NCBI RefSeq assembly: GCF_001767255.1
Contig: NZ_CP017639.1
Coordinates: forward strand, 580,875-644,874
Reading direction: 5' to 3'
Source of the DNA: Corynebacterium sp. NML98-0116
GTDB lineage: Bacteria; Actinomycetota; Actinomycetes; Mycobacteriales; Mycobacteriaceae
Length of the DNA: 64,000 bases
The translations under genes and the position numbers were made by a program. Below are positions 29,678 to 37,572 of this stretch, one piece after another. The first letter of the stretch is position 1, and each line of letters opens with the position of its first letter. The notes under the pieces were generated by a model. The model had not been told where the DNA came from. It saw nothing but the letters and a program-made list of their open reading frames with translations, and ran no database searches.

Positions 29678-30321
29678 TCGCGCCGGCAGATCTCGCGGTC
29701 ATTGTCGGTCTGAACTTGGTTGGTGCGGCCGCCCCGGGGCCCGACGTCATCCTGGTGACCCGTACCGCGACGCGCTCGCGGCCGCACGCGTGGGCAACGA
29801 CGTGCGGAATCCAGCTGGGTGTGCTGTGGTGGTGCTCGCTGACCGTGTTCGGTGCGGCGGCGCTATTGACCGCCATGCCGCGCGCGCTGCAGGTAGTGCA
29901 GGTGATCGGTGGAGCGTACCTGGTATGGATGGGCATCAATGCGGTGCGCCAGGGTTGGCGCGACCGGCGCAACCCACCGCTTTCCCTCGAGGAAGCAGAG
30001 CAGAGGCTCGGTAGCCTGCGAGCCAGCTTTGTTCGGGGACTTTCGACGAACCTGGCGAACCCGAAAATCGTGCTGGCGTTGTCCGCCATGATTGCGCCAC
30101 TGCTGCCAGCCAGTCCGTCGTGGGCAACGCAGATTGTGGTGATCCTGTCGCTGTGGGCCAGCTCGTTCATCCTGTTCGGCGTGCTCACGCAGGTGGTGTC
30201 TACGAACCGGGTGCGGCGCAAATTACTAGCCGCCGGGCCCGCAATCGATATGGGCTCCGGCGGCTTCTTCTGCGTTGTTGGCGCGCTCCTCGTGGTGCGT
30301 GGTCTGCTTAGCGCAGGCTGA
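29674..30321 (+). CDS. LysE/RhtB family amino-acid exporter
   Basis: The 215-residue membrane protein has about six helices. The motif GAAAPGPDVILV near residues 13-24 is the N-terminal signature of RhtB/LysE exporters, and the FVRGLSTNLANPKIVLAL block is the central one. Substrate (lysine, threonine, leucine or another solute) cannot be assigned. The GTG start overlaps the ankyrin gene stop (GTGA), so they are translationally coupled. The last 14 bases overlap the end of the convergent esterase gene. Confidence 0.88.
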   Translation: MIAPADLAVIVGLNLVGAAAPGPDVILVTRTATRSRPHAWATTCGIQLGVLWWCSLTVFGAAALLTAMPRALQVVQVIGGAYLVWMGINAVRQGWRDRRNPPLSLEEAEQRLGSLRASFVRGLSTNLANPKIVLALSAMIAPLLPASPSWATQIVVILSLWASSFILFGVLTQVVSTNRVRRKLLAAGPAIDMGSGGFFCVVGALLVVRGLLSAG

Positions 30322-31324
30322 GCAGGAAGTCCACGGTGGCGGTACTTGCAGATGGATCCGTGAACCACGTGTGGCCACCACCTTCGACGCGCTGCAGCTC
30401 AGTTCGGGCGCCACAGGCAGGGCTCAACGTGGTGACGTTGCCCAGGCGGGTCTCGGTGGCGGAGCCCGCGATGCAGCCGTTCTTGTCCATGAACAGGTTG
30501 AACACGTCGTTGACGGAACGGAACGGCTTGCCGTGGCGGGTGCCGCCGTCGTAGCCGACGACGTTGTCGTTGGTGCCGTGCATGATGAGCGTCGGCACGG
30601 AACCGCTCTTGCAGCCCTCGACGGTCGGGTTGTAATAGGCGCCCGCCACAGAGGCGATACCGTTGACAAGCTCAGGGGCGTGGCAGGCAAGCGAGGCCAC
30701 CATGCCACCGCCGTTGGAAAGTCCGACGGCGCTCACGCGGTTGCGGTCGGCACCGAAGTTCTCGACGAGGTCGTCGATAATCGCGCGGGTGTATGCAATG
30801 TCCTCGCGCGTCGACGTACGTGCGTACGGTGCACCCGCCCAAGCCTGGGACTCGCCCTCGGCGTAGACGACGATGGCGCGGCCCGCAGCAGCGGACTCGA
30901 GGTGGGCGTAGCCCTGCATCTGGTCGGCGGTGTGCTGCCACCCGCCGTAGCCGATGATGACGGGGTAGGACTTTCCTTCCTCATAGCCCGAAGGCAACAC
31001 CACATTGTAGGAGCGCGACAGGCCATCAGCGTTGACGGTGCGGCGCTCCTGGGAACCGCGGCGGCCCGGCTCGTGCGAGGAGCCGATCGTGCCGGTGACC
31101 GGGCCCAAAATCACAATGGCCGCGACAAGGCCGACGAGCAGCGCCAGCCGGTCCAACCGAATGTTTTGCGGGTTCAACATCTTCTGGAGCTGACGTAGGT
31201 CAGGCATCTGCTGTGCCTGCGCTGTAGGGGTGACGGCGGACTGCTCAGGGGCCACCGCTACGGCGCCCAACGTCAGAGTTGTAGCTGTTACTGCTGCGCA
31301 AAGCGCACGACGATAGTTCTTCAC
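30308..31324 (-). CDS. Exported alpha/beta-hydrolase, PHB-depolymerase/feruloyl-esterase (LpqC-like)
   Basis: From the GTG at 31324 (VKNYRRAL) the protein is 338 residues. It has a signal-peptide-like N-terminus, then a second hydrophobic helix (about 58-76) that may anchor it, and an esterase domain from about 95. Motifs are GYGGWQHT (oxyanion), GLSNGG (nucleophile, about 201-206), MHGTNDNVVGYDG (acid) and GGGHTW (histidine). Such enzymes deacylate esters outside the membrane; the substrate is unknown. TACGAT on the minus strand lies nine bases before the GTG. Confidence 0.82.
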   Translation of the reverse strand: MKNYRRALCAAVTATTLTLGAVAVAPEQSAVTPTAQAQQMPDLRQLQKMLNPQNIRLDRLALLVGLVAAIVILGPVTGTIGSSHEPGRRGSQERRTVNADGLSRSYNVVLPSGYEEGKSYPVIIGYGGWQHTADQMQGYAHLESAAAGRAIVVYAEGESQAWAGAPYARTSTREDIAYTRAIIDDLVENFGADRNRVSAVGLSNGGGMVASLACHAPELVNGIASVAGAYYNPTVEGCKSGSVPTLIMHGTNDNVVGYDGGTRHGKPFRSVNDVFNLFMDKNGCIAGSATETRLGNVTTLSPACGARTELQRVEGGGHTWFTDPSASTATVDFLLSLR

Positions 31325-31365
31325 AAATTCAGTATCGTAGAGCAGATCCAGCAATGTTACGAATG

Positions 31366-31406
31366 CAAAAAATCCTGCGCACCGGACGGAGCCGGGGCAC
31401 AGGATT
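31366..31406 (-). terminator. Terminator after rpsT
   Basis: On the minus strand AATCCTGTGC pairs with GCGCAGGATT and six T follow. It ends the rpsT transcript. Confidence 0.85.
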
Positions 31407-31422
31407 GCTCTGCGCGAAAAAC

Positions 31423-31686
31423 TTAAGCCATCTTGTTCAGAGCGCGAGCCATGTTCGACTTCTTGTTCGCCGCGTTGTTGCGGTGGAACACGCCCTTGGA
31501 CACAGCCTTGTCCAGCTTGCGGGAAGCGAAACGCAGCTGCTTCTCAGCGGCAGCCTTGTCGCCGGACTCAACAGCCTCACGGAACTTACGGATCTCCGTG
31601 CGGACAGCGGAACGGACGGACTTGTTGCGAACGCGACGCTTCTCGTTGGTGAGAACGCGCTTCTTCTGCTGCTTGATGTTAGCCAT
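31423..31686 (-). CDS. rpsT: 30S ribosomal protein S20 (bS20)
   Basis: The 87-residue, lysine-rich helical primary-binding protein of 16S rRNA begins [18 protein letters not shown], the family's standard start, and contains [24 protein letters not shown] precedes the ATG. The gene has its own promoter and a long leader, and a terminator follows. Confidence 0.97.
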   Translation of the reverse strand: MANIKQQKKRVLTNEKRRVRNKSVRSAVRTEIRKFREAVESGDKAAAEKQLRFASRKLDKAVSKGVFHRNNAANKKSNMARALNKMA

Positions 31687-31835
31687 AATGTGCACCTCTT
31701 AAATAAGTTGGTATCGATTGCAATGTCGAAGATTCGGCAACGGGCTGTTGCTGCGTAATGCTTTGAACTTGACGCGAACCCAAGGTCCTGCCCGCGTAGA
31801 TCACGCACCCGAAACCGGATACAAACAACTCGACT

Positions 31836-31864
31836 AAGATACCCCACCACGAGAAACGGGGCAA
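31836..31864 (-). promoter_or_regulatory. rpsT promoter with long leader
   Basis: On the minus strand TTGCCC (31864-31859), a 17-bp spacer and TATCTT (31841-31836) make a good promoter. Predicted start is near 31829, giving a leader of about 142 nt before rpsT. The leader is long enough for S20 feedback control, known in E. coli. Confidence 0.6.
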
Positions 31865-31876
31865 GTGGCAGGCTTA

Positions 31877-32392
31877 CTAGGTCCAGTGGTAGGTGTCGCG
31901 CAGCCGGTTCGCCACGCGATCGAAGCGCCGAGCGGGGAGGGTGGCGCCTCGCCGGTGGATACTTGCCTCCGGCACGACAAGCAGCAGGTCCAGGCGCAGC
32001 CAGCCGGGTTGGCCGGAGGCGTCCCAGTCCCCGGTGCCGATGCCGAGCCACTCCTCAGTGGCAGACGCAGGGTCCGACACCGGCTCCTCGCCGCAGTGGA
32101 TGAGCAGGGCAAGAACATCGTGGTGGTCGCGTCCGACGACGAGCATCGCGCGTTCCTCCGGGGGAGTCGACGGCACGAGCGCCCACACGACCTCGCCGGG
32201 CTCGGCGTTGCCGTCCATGTCCGGACCGTAATACAGGTTCCGGGCGTGCTGTTCCGTAGGTTGGACGTCTATACGCGTGGCGGTGGTGCGGGTCTTGGTG
32301 CCGGGGGTGAGCCCGAGGCGCTCGTTGAGCAGCGCGAGCCCCTCCTCGAGGGAGGCACGTCGTTGCTGTTGAAGCTTGCGCCAGAAAACCAT
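31877..32392 (-). CDS. PemK/MazF-fold protein without partner antitoxin
   Basis: This 171-residue protein carries a PemK/MazF-like segment (PGEVVWALVP, then ERAMLVVGRDHHDVLAL) followed by an actinobacterial C-terminal extension (WLRLDLLLVVPEASIHRRGATL, RFDRVANRLRDTYHW). MazF toxins are about 110-residue endoribonucleases. Here there is no antitoxin gene on either side, and homologues sit next to lepA in related genomes. A conserved housekeeping or RNA-related role seems more likely than toxicity. An in-frame extension further upstream lacks a start signal. Confidence 0.75.
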   Translation of the reverse strand: MVFWRKLQQQRRASLEEGLALLNERLGLTPGTKTRTTATRIDVQPTEQHARNLYYGPDMDGNAEPGEVVWALVPSTPPEERAMLVVGRDHHDVLALLIHCGEEPVSDPASATEEWLGIGTGDWDASGQPGWLRLDLLLVVPEASIHRRGATLPARRFDRVANRLRDTYHWT

Positions 32393-32399
32393 GGTGCAA

Positions 32400-32405
32400 A
32401 CTTTA
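32400..32405 (-). promoter_or_regulatory. Leaderless -10 element of the PemK-fold gene
   Basis: Minus-strand TAAAGT, seven bases (TTGCACC), then ATG. Apart from one base it equals the element before the acyl-CoA ligase gene. Confidence 0.55.
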
Positions 32406-32458
32406 AGTGTTTTGCCTGGCCTGGGCAAGGTTGTGTTTCGAAATGGGGCACTGCGAGG

Positions 32459-32464
32459 TAGAGT
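32459..32464 (+). promoter_or_regulatory. Leaderless -10 element of lepA
   Basis: TAGAGT is followed by nine bases and the lepA ATG at 32474, giving a leader of about 3 nt. It is divergent from the PemK-fold gene promoter 54 bp away. Confidence 0.55.
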
Positions 32465-32473
32465 GGCACAATT

Positions 32474-34330
32474 ATGGCTGCCCAAAAACGAAATTTCGCG
32501 GAAACCACGTTCACGGACCCGGAGCGGATCCGTAACTTCTGCATTATTGCCCACATTGACCACGGAAAATCCACGCTCGCGGACCGCATTTTGCAGCTGT
32601 CTGATGTCGTCGAGGCCCGTGAGATGCGTGATCAGTACCTGGACAATATGGATATTGAGCGCGAGCGCGGCATTACTATTAAGGCCCAGAACGTGCGCCT
32701 GCCATGGACGCCACGCTCCGGCGAGTACGAGGGCCAGGAGATGGTCCTGCAGATGATTGACACGCCGGGCCACGTCGACTTCTCCTACGAGGTCTCGCGC
32801 GCTCTCGAGGCGTGTGAGGGCGCAATCTTGCTTGTCGACGCCGCCCAGGGCATCGAAGCCCAGACCCTGGCGAATCTATACATGGCCATGGACAACGACC
32901 TGGAAATCATCCCGGTCCTCAACAAAATCGACCTGCCGGCAGCCGACCCGGAGAAGTACGCGCTGGAGATCGCCAACATTATCGGCTGCGAGCCGGAGGA
33001 CGTGCTGCGCGTGTCCGGCAAGACAGGTGAGGGCGTCCCGGAGCTTCTGGATAAGGTCGTCGAACTAATCCCGGCACCGTCGTCAGAGTTCGACGCCGAC
33101 GCGCCGGCCCGCGCCTTGATCTTCGACTCCGTCTACGACACCTACCGCGGCGTCGTTACCTACATCCGCATGATGGACGGCAAGCTGCTGCCGAACCAGC
33201 AGGTGCAGATGATGAACACCGGCGTGCGCCACGAGATCCTCGAGATCGGCGTGGTCTCTCCAACCATGAAGAAGACCAAGGGGCTCGGCCCCGGCGAGGT
33301 CGGCTACCTGATTACCGGCGTGAAGGATGTGCGCGAAACCCGCGTCGGCGACACCGTGACCTGGGCTAACAAGGGTGCAGAGGAACCACTCGACGGCTTC
33401 GAAGAGGTCAAGCCGATGGTGTACTCGGGCCTGTTCCCGGTCTCGCAGGAGGACTTCCCGGCGCTGCGCGAGTCGCTGGAGAAGCTGCAGCTTAACGACG
33501 CCTCCCTGACCTGGGAGCCAGAGACCTCCGTGGCGCTGGGCTTCGGTTTCCGCTGCGGCTTCCTGGGGCTGCTCCACATGGAGATCACCCGCGACCGCCT
33601 CGAGCGCGAGTTCGACCTGGACCTGATTTCCACCGCGCCGTCGGTCACCTACCGCGTGATCGCCGAGGACGGCTCAGAGCAGATGGTGCACAACCCATCC
33701 GACTGGCCGGGAGGCAAGCTGCAGGCGGTGTACGAGCCGATCGTCAACATGACGATCATCGTCCCGCAGGAATTCGTCGGCACCACGATGGAGCTGTGCC
33801 AGTCGAAGCGCGGCACCATGAAGAACATGGAGTACCTCTCGGAGGACCGCGTCGAGCTGCGCTACTACATGCCACTCGGCGAGATTATCTTCGACTTCTT
33901 CGATATGTTGAAGTCCCGCACCAAGGGCTACGCCTCCCTGAACTACGAGGACGCCGGCGAGCAGGAAGCGGACCTGGTCAAGGTGGACATCCTGCTGCAG
34001 GGCGACCCTGTGGACGCGTTCTCCGCGATCGTGCACAAGGACTCCGCGCAGTGGTACGGCAACAAGATGACCAAGAAGCTTAAGGAGCTCATCCCACGCC
34101 AGCAGTTCGAGGTCCCCGTGCAGGCGGCGATTGGCTCGAAGATCATCTCGCGCGAAAACATCCGTGCGCTGCGTAAGGACGTGTTGTCCAAGTGCTACGG
34201 CGGCGATATTTCGCGTAAGCGCAAGTTGCTGGAGAAGCAGAAGGCCGGCAAGAAGCGTATGAAGGCGATCGGCTCGGTCACCGTGCCGCAGGAGGCATTC
34301 GTGGCAGCGCTGTCGACCGACGAGGCGTAG
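32474..34330 (+). CDS. lepA: Elongation factor 4 (LepA)
   Basis: EF4 is a ribosome-associated GTPase that affects initiation and back-translocation. The 618 residues have G1 [10 protein letters not shown]3 DTPGHVDF, G4 NKID and the typical C-terminal domain rich in lysine ([14 protein letters not shown]). Length is normal. No ribosome site is evident; transcription seems to begin close to the ATG. Confidence 0.97.
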   Translation: MAAQKRNFAETTFTDPERIRNFCIIAHIDHGKSTLADRILQLSDVVEAREMRDQYLDNMDIERERGITIKAQNVRLPWTPRSGEYEGQEMVLQMIDTPGHVDFSYEVSRALEACEGAILLVDAAQGIEAQTLANLYMAMDNDLEIIPVLNKIDLPAADPEKYALEIANIIGCEPEDVLRVSGKTGEGVPELLDKVVELIPAPSSEFDADAPARALIFDSVYDTYRGVVTYIRMMDGKLLPNQQVQMMNTGVRHEILEIGVVSPTMKKTKGLGPGEVGYLITGVKDVRETRVGDTVTWANKGAEEPLDGFEEVKPMVYSGLFPVSQEDFPALRESLEKLQLNDASLTWEPETSVALGFGFRCGFLGLLHMEITRDRLEREFDLDLISTAPSVTYRVIAEDGSEQMVHNPSDWPGGKLQAVYEPIVNMTIIVPQEFVGTTMELCQSKRGTMKNMEYLSEDRVELRYYMPLGEIIFDFFDMLKSRTKGYASLNYEDAGEQEADLVKVDILLQGDPVDAFSAIVHKDSAQWYGNKMTKKLKELIPRQQFEVPVQAAIGSKIISRENIRALRKDVLSKCYGGDISRKRKLLEKQKAGKKRMKAIGSVTVPQEAFVAALSTDEA

Positions 34331-34389
34331 CCCCTCAGCGCCGAGTGTGGTGGAAATCACCACGCCATTTACGGTCTATATTCTTTGTG

Positions 34390-34426
34390 GGGCATCCACC
34401 GCGTGAGGGTGCGATGGATGCTTTTG
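34390..34426 (+). terminator. Probable terminator after lepA
   Basis: GCATCCA (34392-34398) pairs with TGGATGC (34415-34421), with CACC/GGGTG continuing the stem inside, and four T follow. The rest of the 310-bp gap to the next gene holds a TAGGAT (34569-34574), a possible -10 element with a start near 34581, and nothing else that I recognise. Confidence 0.6.
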
Positions 34427-34640
34427 TGACCTTGAAGTTTCGTTAGTGTGCGGCGCCTGTTTGTGGCCAGGTGCTGAAAATGTACTGAATGGGCTACGGT
34501 GTGACAGCTCGTAAACATGCAGGCAGGGGAATTGTCTACCGTGTTTCATATGTTTTTGTCGGGCTAATTAGGATGCGTGTTTTCGGGAAACTTTGAAGTA
34601 GCATCAGGGCGATTTTATTGCCTCCGAAAGGACACCCCTC

Positions 34641-37424
34641 ATGCGAAACTTTGGAGCGTCCCGCGCCGCCCGCCGACGTGCGCTGATCGCCGGAACCATC
34701 ATCTGCTCACTCGCGCTTAACGACGTGCCCGTTCTCGCGGCGGACCCGCACCCCGCTGTCGAGCAGGCACAATCTGCAAATGACGCCATTGCCGCCGGCC
34801 GCGTCACCTCGCTGGAGCAGATCGAGCAGCAGCAGGTGCAGGGAGTCGTGCAGGGCCGCGCAGTGCTGGCCACGGACGCCTACTCGCTGAATGCGCAACA
34901 GCAGGGACTCGGAAACGGCTACACCGTCTACCTGCAGTGGATGGACAACACGTCCCCGGCGTCACCAGTGTTTACTGCGAGCACCCACACACTTGCCGAC
35001 GGCACCCCTCCGGGAGAAGGCTACTTCGTCTTCGACAACCTCGACTGGGTTGACTCCGAAGGCACCCTGCACCGCTTCGCCCCGGAATCTGGAGGCAAGC
35101 GGACCCGCTACAAGCTGTGGCTGCGCCCCAACCAACAAGGCCCCGCCGGCAACACCCTGGTCACGCTGCGTCAAGGACCAGGCTCCGGTGTCGGATTCAT
35201 GAGCCCCGACACCGACGAATTACTCGGCGCCAAAGTCATCGAAGGCTCCGCACTGACGCACGCCCACATCTACGCCGCCGAACAACCCGCCACCGCCGAC
35301 GCCCCCTTCGCATTCGCCCGCCCGCGCGCTGAGTGGAAACTCGACGAGCACGGCCCCGCCGCAGATCGGCCACAGTACTCAGCCTCCGGCGCGGTGTACT
35401 GGTCCAGCATCAACCAGGAAGACGGATTCCCACGCAAAACCGAAGGCCAAGACGGCGACGGCCACTACGTGGTGATGAGCCGGTTGAGCGAAGAGGGCGT
35501 CGAAAAGCTGAGGGAGGCCACCGGCGACGTCGCAGACCCTGCCGAGCTTTCCCGCGCACAAGCCGCATACCTGCGCGAACACCCCGAAGCGATCGCTGAA
35601 ACCGTGATGGCCAAGGTCGAGCACGGCCACTACACCGTGCGATTCAGCGGCCGCGTAACCGAAGACTCGCTGTACGGCTTCGTCGTCGCAGGCTCGAAGC
35701 ACTCCGGGCCAACGCAGCAGGTGCTCCCGGCGTACTCGGGATGGTCCGTGCCGATGTTTGGCCCCGCCGGCGAACACTCCGTACTCCCCGCAGCCCAGTA
35801 CCGCGCGGAAGGCTTCTTCGCCGCCGACGGCGTCCACTTCGCCCTCGTCCCCGACGCCTCCGACCCCCGCCTCCACCTCAGCGCCACCGGCCTGCACCGC
35901 GCCGCGCCTGGGGCCGACGTGCACCCCTTCGTAGAAATGGTTTCCGCACTTGGCCAGTCCGCCGACATCGAGTGGACCAACGCGCGAGGCGAAATCGTCG
36001 GCGCCTGCAACGACGACAACCTCAACACCTGCACCTTCACCGTCCCCGATGACACCCCCGACGGCGCCACCTTCCAGGGGCGCTTGATGCTCGAGTCCCA
36101 AATTGTGGACTCCGCACAATTCGCAGTCAGCGCCAAACCAATCGCCGAGGACTATCAGCCGGAATGGCAACCAATCACCGTCGAAGCAGGGAAGCGCACC
36201 ACGGCGCCTGCACCCACACTCGCCCCCACAGGTCGTCCCGCGCCTGACGACATCAGCTTCGCCCGCGACGCCCACACACAAGATTGGGTCACCGTATCCT
36301 CCGACGGTTCCCTCACTGTCGCACCGCCCGCCGGGACAAAGGCCGGGCGCCACGACGTCCCGGTTTTGGTGACCTACCCGGACCAGTCCACCGAGACGGT
36401 TACTGTCGCTGTGACAGTGTCCGCGCCTGAGGCCACGCCGTCGAGTTCGGCGCCGAGTGTGGTGCCAAGCGTGGTACCGCCGAAGCCAACGACGTCCGCG
36501 CCGTGGACAACCACTCCCACGAAGCAGTCCGCGCCGCGGACAACTACGTCTGTTACGTCTGTTCAGCCGAGCATTGAAAGTTCCACGCCGCGGACAACTA
36601 CGTCCACGACGTCCACGAAACCGTCCGCCCCGCGGACAACCACGACCACGAAACCGTCGGCTACGAGGCCGGCACCGAAGTCCACGCCGCGGACAACTAG
36701 GCCTGCTTCGTCGAGTGCTGAAAGTTCCGCGCCGCGGACAACCACGACCACCAAGCCGTCCGTCCCGCGGACAACCACGACCACGAAACCGTCGGCTACG
36801 AGGCCGGCACCGAAGTCCACGCCGCGGACAACCGCAACGACCAAACCGTCCGTCCCGCGGACAACCACGACCACGAAACCGTCGGCTACGAGGCCGTCGG
36901 CTACGAGGCCGGCTCCGAAGTCCACGCCGTGGACAACCGCAACGACCAAACCGTCCGCCCCGCGGACAACTAGGCCTGCTCCGTCGAGCGCTGAAAGTTC
37001 CGCCCCGCGGACAACCGCGACCACGAAACCGTCCGCCCCGCGGACAACGAAGGCACCGACTTTGGATGCCCTCGTTGAGGGGGTGACAGAGCTCCGAGGT
37101 GGCGCTGACCATGCGGGGCAGAGGCTAACAGTGTCGGTAACAGGTCAGGGCGAGTCGGCTGTGCAGGCGAACAACAAAAAGAGGTGGAGTCTCCGGTTGT
37201 CGCGGCCGTTGCGTGCGGGGGACGTCGTGAAGGTTCGTGATGCTGCCGGCAACGAAACGAAAATGACTGTTCAAGCGAAACCGACGGCAGCACCTACGCC
37301 AGGCTCCTCGACGGGCAGCATCGTTGGTATCGTGCTCGGAATCTTGGCGGTGCTGATCGGTGGCGCTGTCGCGTTCGGGCTGCACACGGGTATGTTGAAG
37401 CTGCCCGGGGTGCTGCATCGATGA
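34641..37424 (+). CDS. Repeat-rich surface protein (corynebacterial YPDG/Rib-type adhesin)
   Basis: The 927-residue exported protein has a signal peptide (cleavage near A33-A34) and a large ectodomain. About residues 77-100 (ATDAYSLN, GNGYTVYLQWMD) match the N-terminal domain of corynebacterial Rib/alpha-like surface proteins. Around 511-590 is a YPDG-like domain (VTYPDQSTETVTV). Residues 594-805 are a Thr/Pro/Ser/Lys repeat stalk. A small beta domain (about 810-870) with a VKVRDAAGN-like motif follows, then a C-terminal helix (about 892-914) and a short basic tail. There is no LPxTG motif, so it is membrane- rather than sortase-anchored. It probably works in adhesion. AAAGGA precedes the ATG. 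Confidence 0.85.
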   Translation: MRNFGASRAARRRALIAGTIICSLALNDVPVLAADPHPAVEQAQSANDAIAAGRVTSLEQIEQQQVQGVVQGRAVLATDAYSLNAQQQGLGNGYTVYLQWMDNTSPASPVFTASTHTLADGTPPGEGYFVFDNLDWVDSEGTLHRFAPESGGKRTRYKLWLRPNQQGPAGNTLVTLRQGPGSGVGFMSPDTDELLGAKVIEGSALTHAHIYAAEQPATADAPFAFARPRAEWKLDEHGPAADRPQYSASGAVYWSSINQEDGFPRKTEGQDGDGHYVVMSRLSEEGVEKLREATGDVADPAELSRAQAAYLREHPEAIAETVMAKVEHGHYTVRFSGRVTEDSLYGFVVAGSKHSGPTQQVLPAYSGWSVPMFGPAGEHSVLPAAQYRAEGFFAADGVHFALVPDASDPRLHLSATGLHRAAPGADVHPFVEMVSALGQSADIEWTNARGEIVGACNDDNLNTCTFTVPDDTPDGATFQGRLMLESQIVDSAQFAVSAKPIAEDYQPEWQPITVEAGKRTTAPAPTLAPTGRPAPDDISFARDAHTQDWVTVSSDGSLTVAPPAGTKAGRHDVPVLVTYPDQSTETVTVAVTVSAPEATPSSSAPSVVPSVVPPKPTTSAPWTTTPTKQSAPRTTTSVTSVQPSIESSTPRTTTSTTSTKPSAPRTTTTTKPSATRPAPKSTPRTTRPASSSAESSAPRTTTTTKPSVPRTTTTTKPSATRPAPKSTPRTTATTKPSVPRTTTTTKPSATRPSATRPAPKSTPWTTATTKPSAPRTTRPAPSSAESSAPRTTATTKPSAPRTTKAPTLDALVEGVTELRGGADHAGQRLTVSVTGQGESAVQANNKKRWSLRLSRPLRAGDVVKVRDAAGNETKMTVQAKPTAAPTPGSSTGSIVGIVLGILAVLIGGAVAFGLHTGMLKLPGVLHR
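36540..37050 (+). repeat. Degenerate tandem repeats in the surface-protein stalk
   Basis: Units built on CCGCGGACAAC and the codons for K-P-S-A/V-P/T-R-T-T recur through about 500 bp. The 46 bases at 36761-36806 recur identically at 36851-36896, exactly 90 bp later. The second copy continues with a 15-bp internal duplication (SATRP twice). A block starting GTCGAG-GCTGAAAGTTCCGC is repeated 273 bp apart. Such identity favours recombination and length variation. Confidence 0.85.
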
Positions 37425-37454
37425 GGTGAGGCTCGGCCGTAAAACCTAAAAGGT

Positions 37455-37520
37455 AGTAACAGGAATGTAGTAATCCGCTCCCTGGCTCCCGATTTCGGGG
37501 ATTACTACAATCCTGTTACT
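37455..37520. repeat. 22-bp near-perfect inverted repeat between convergent genes
   Basis: AGTAACAGGA-AT-GTAGTAATCC (37455-37476) and GGATTACTAC-AA-TCCTGTTACT (37499-37520) are complementary at 21 of 22 positions, with a 22-nt loop. It lies in the 148-bp gap between two convergent genes. No T-tract follows on either side, so it is not a standard terminator. It could be a bidirectional terminator of another type, a dispersed hairpin repeat, or a recombinase site. Confidence 0.9.
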
Positions 37521-37572
37521 CCCATTTGCGCAAAGGGCGCTGATGAGCCGAGCTGGTCGGCGCCCTGCCGAG

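Noticed and set aside
31877..32392. Type II toxin-antitoxin locus
   Set aside because: No antitoxin-sized gene lies beside it in either orientation, so the fold alone is reported.
36540..37050. Possible CRISPR array in the tandem repeats
   Set aside because: Repeats are in-frame codons of one continuous protein, units vary in length and there are no unique spacers or cas genes.
35379..37112. 577-residue frame antisense to the surface protein
   Set aside because: Its Gly/Arg/Pro/Cys repeats mirror the Thr/Pro stalk. The plus frame has signal peptide and anchor.
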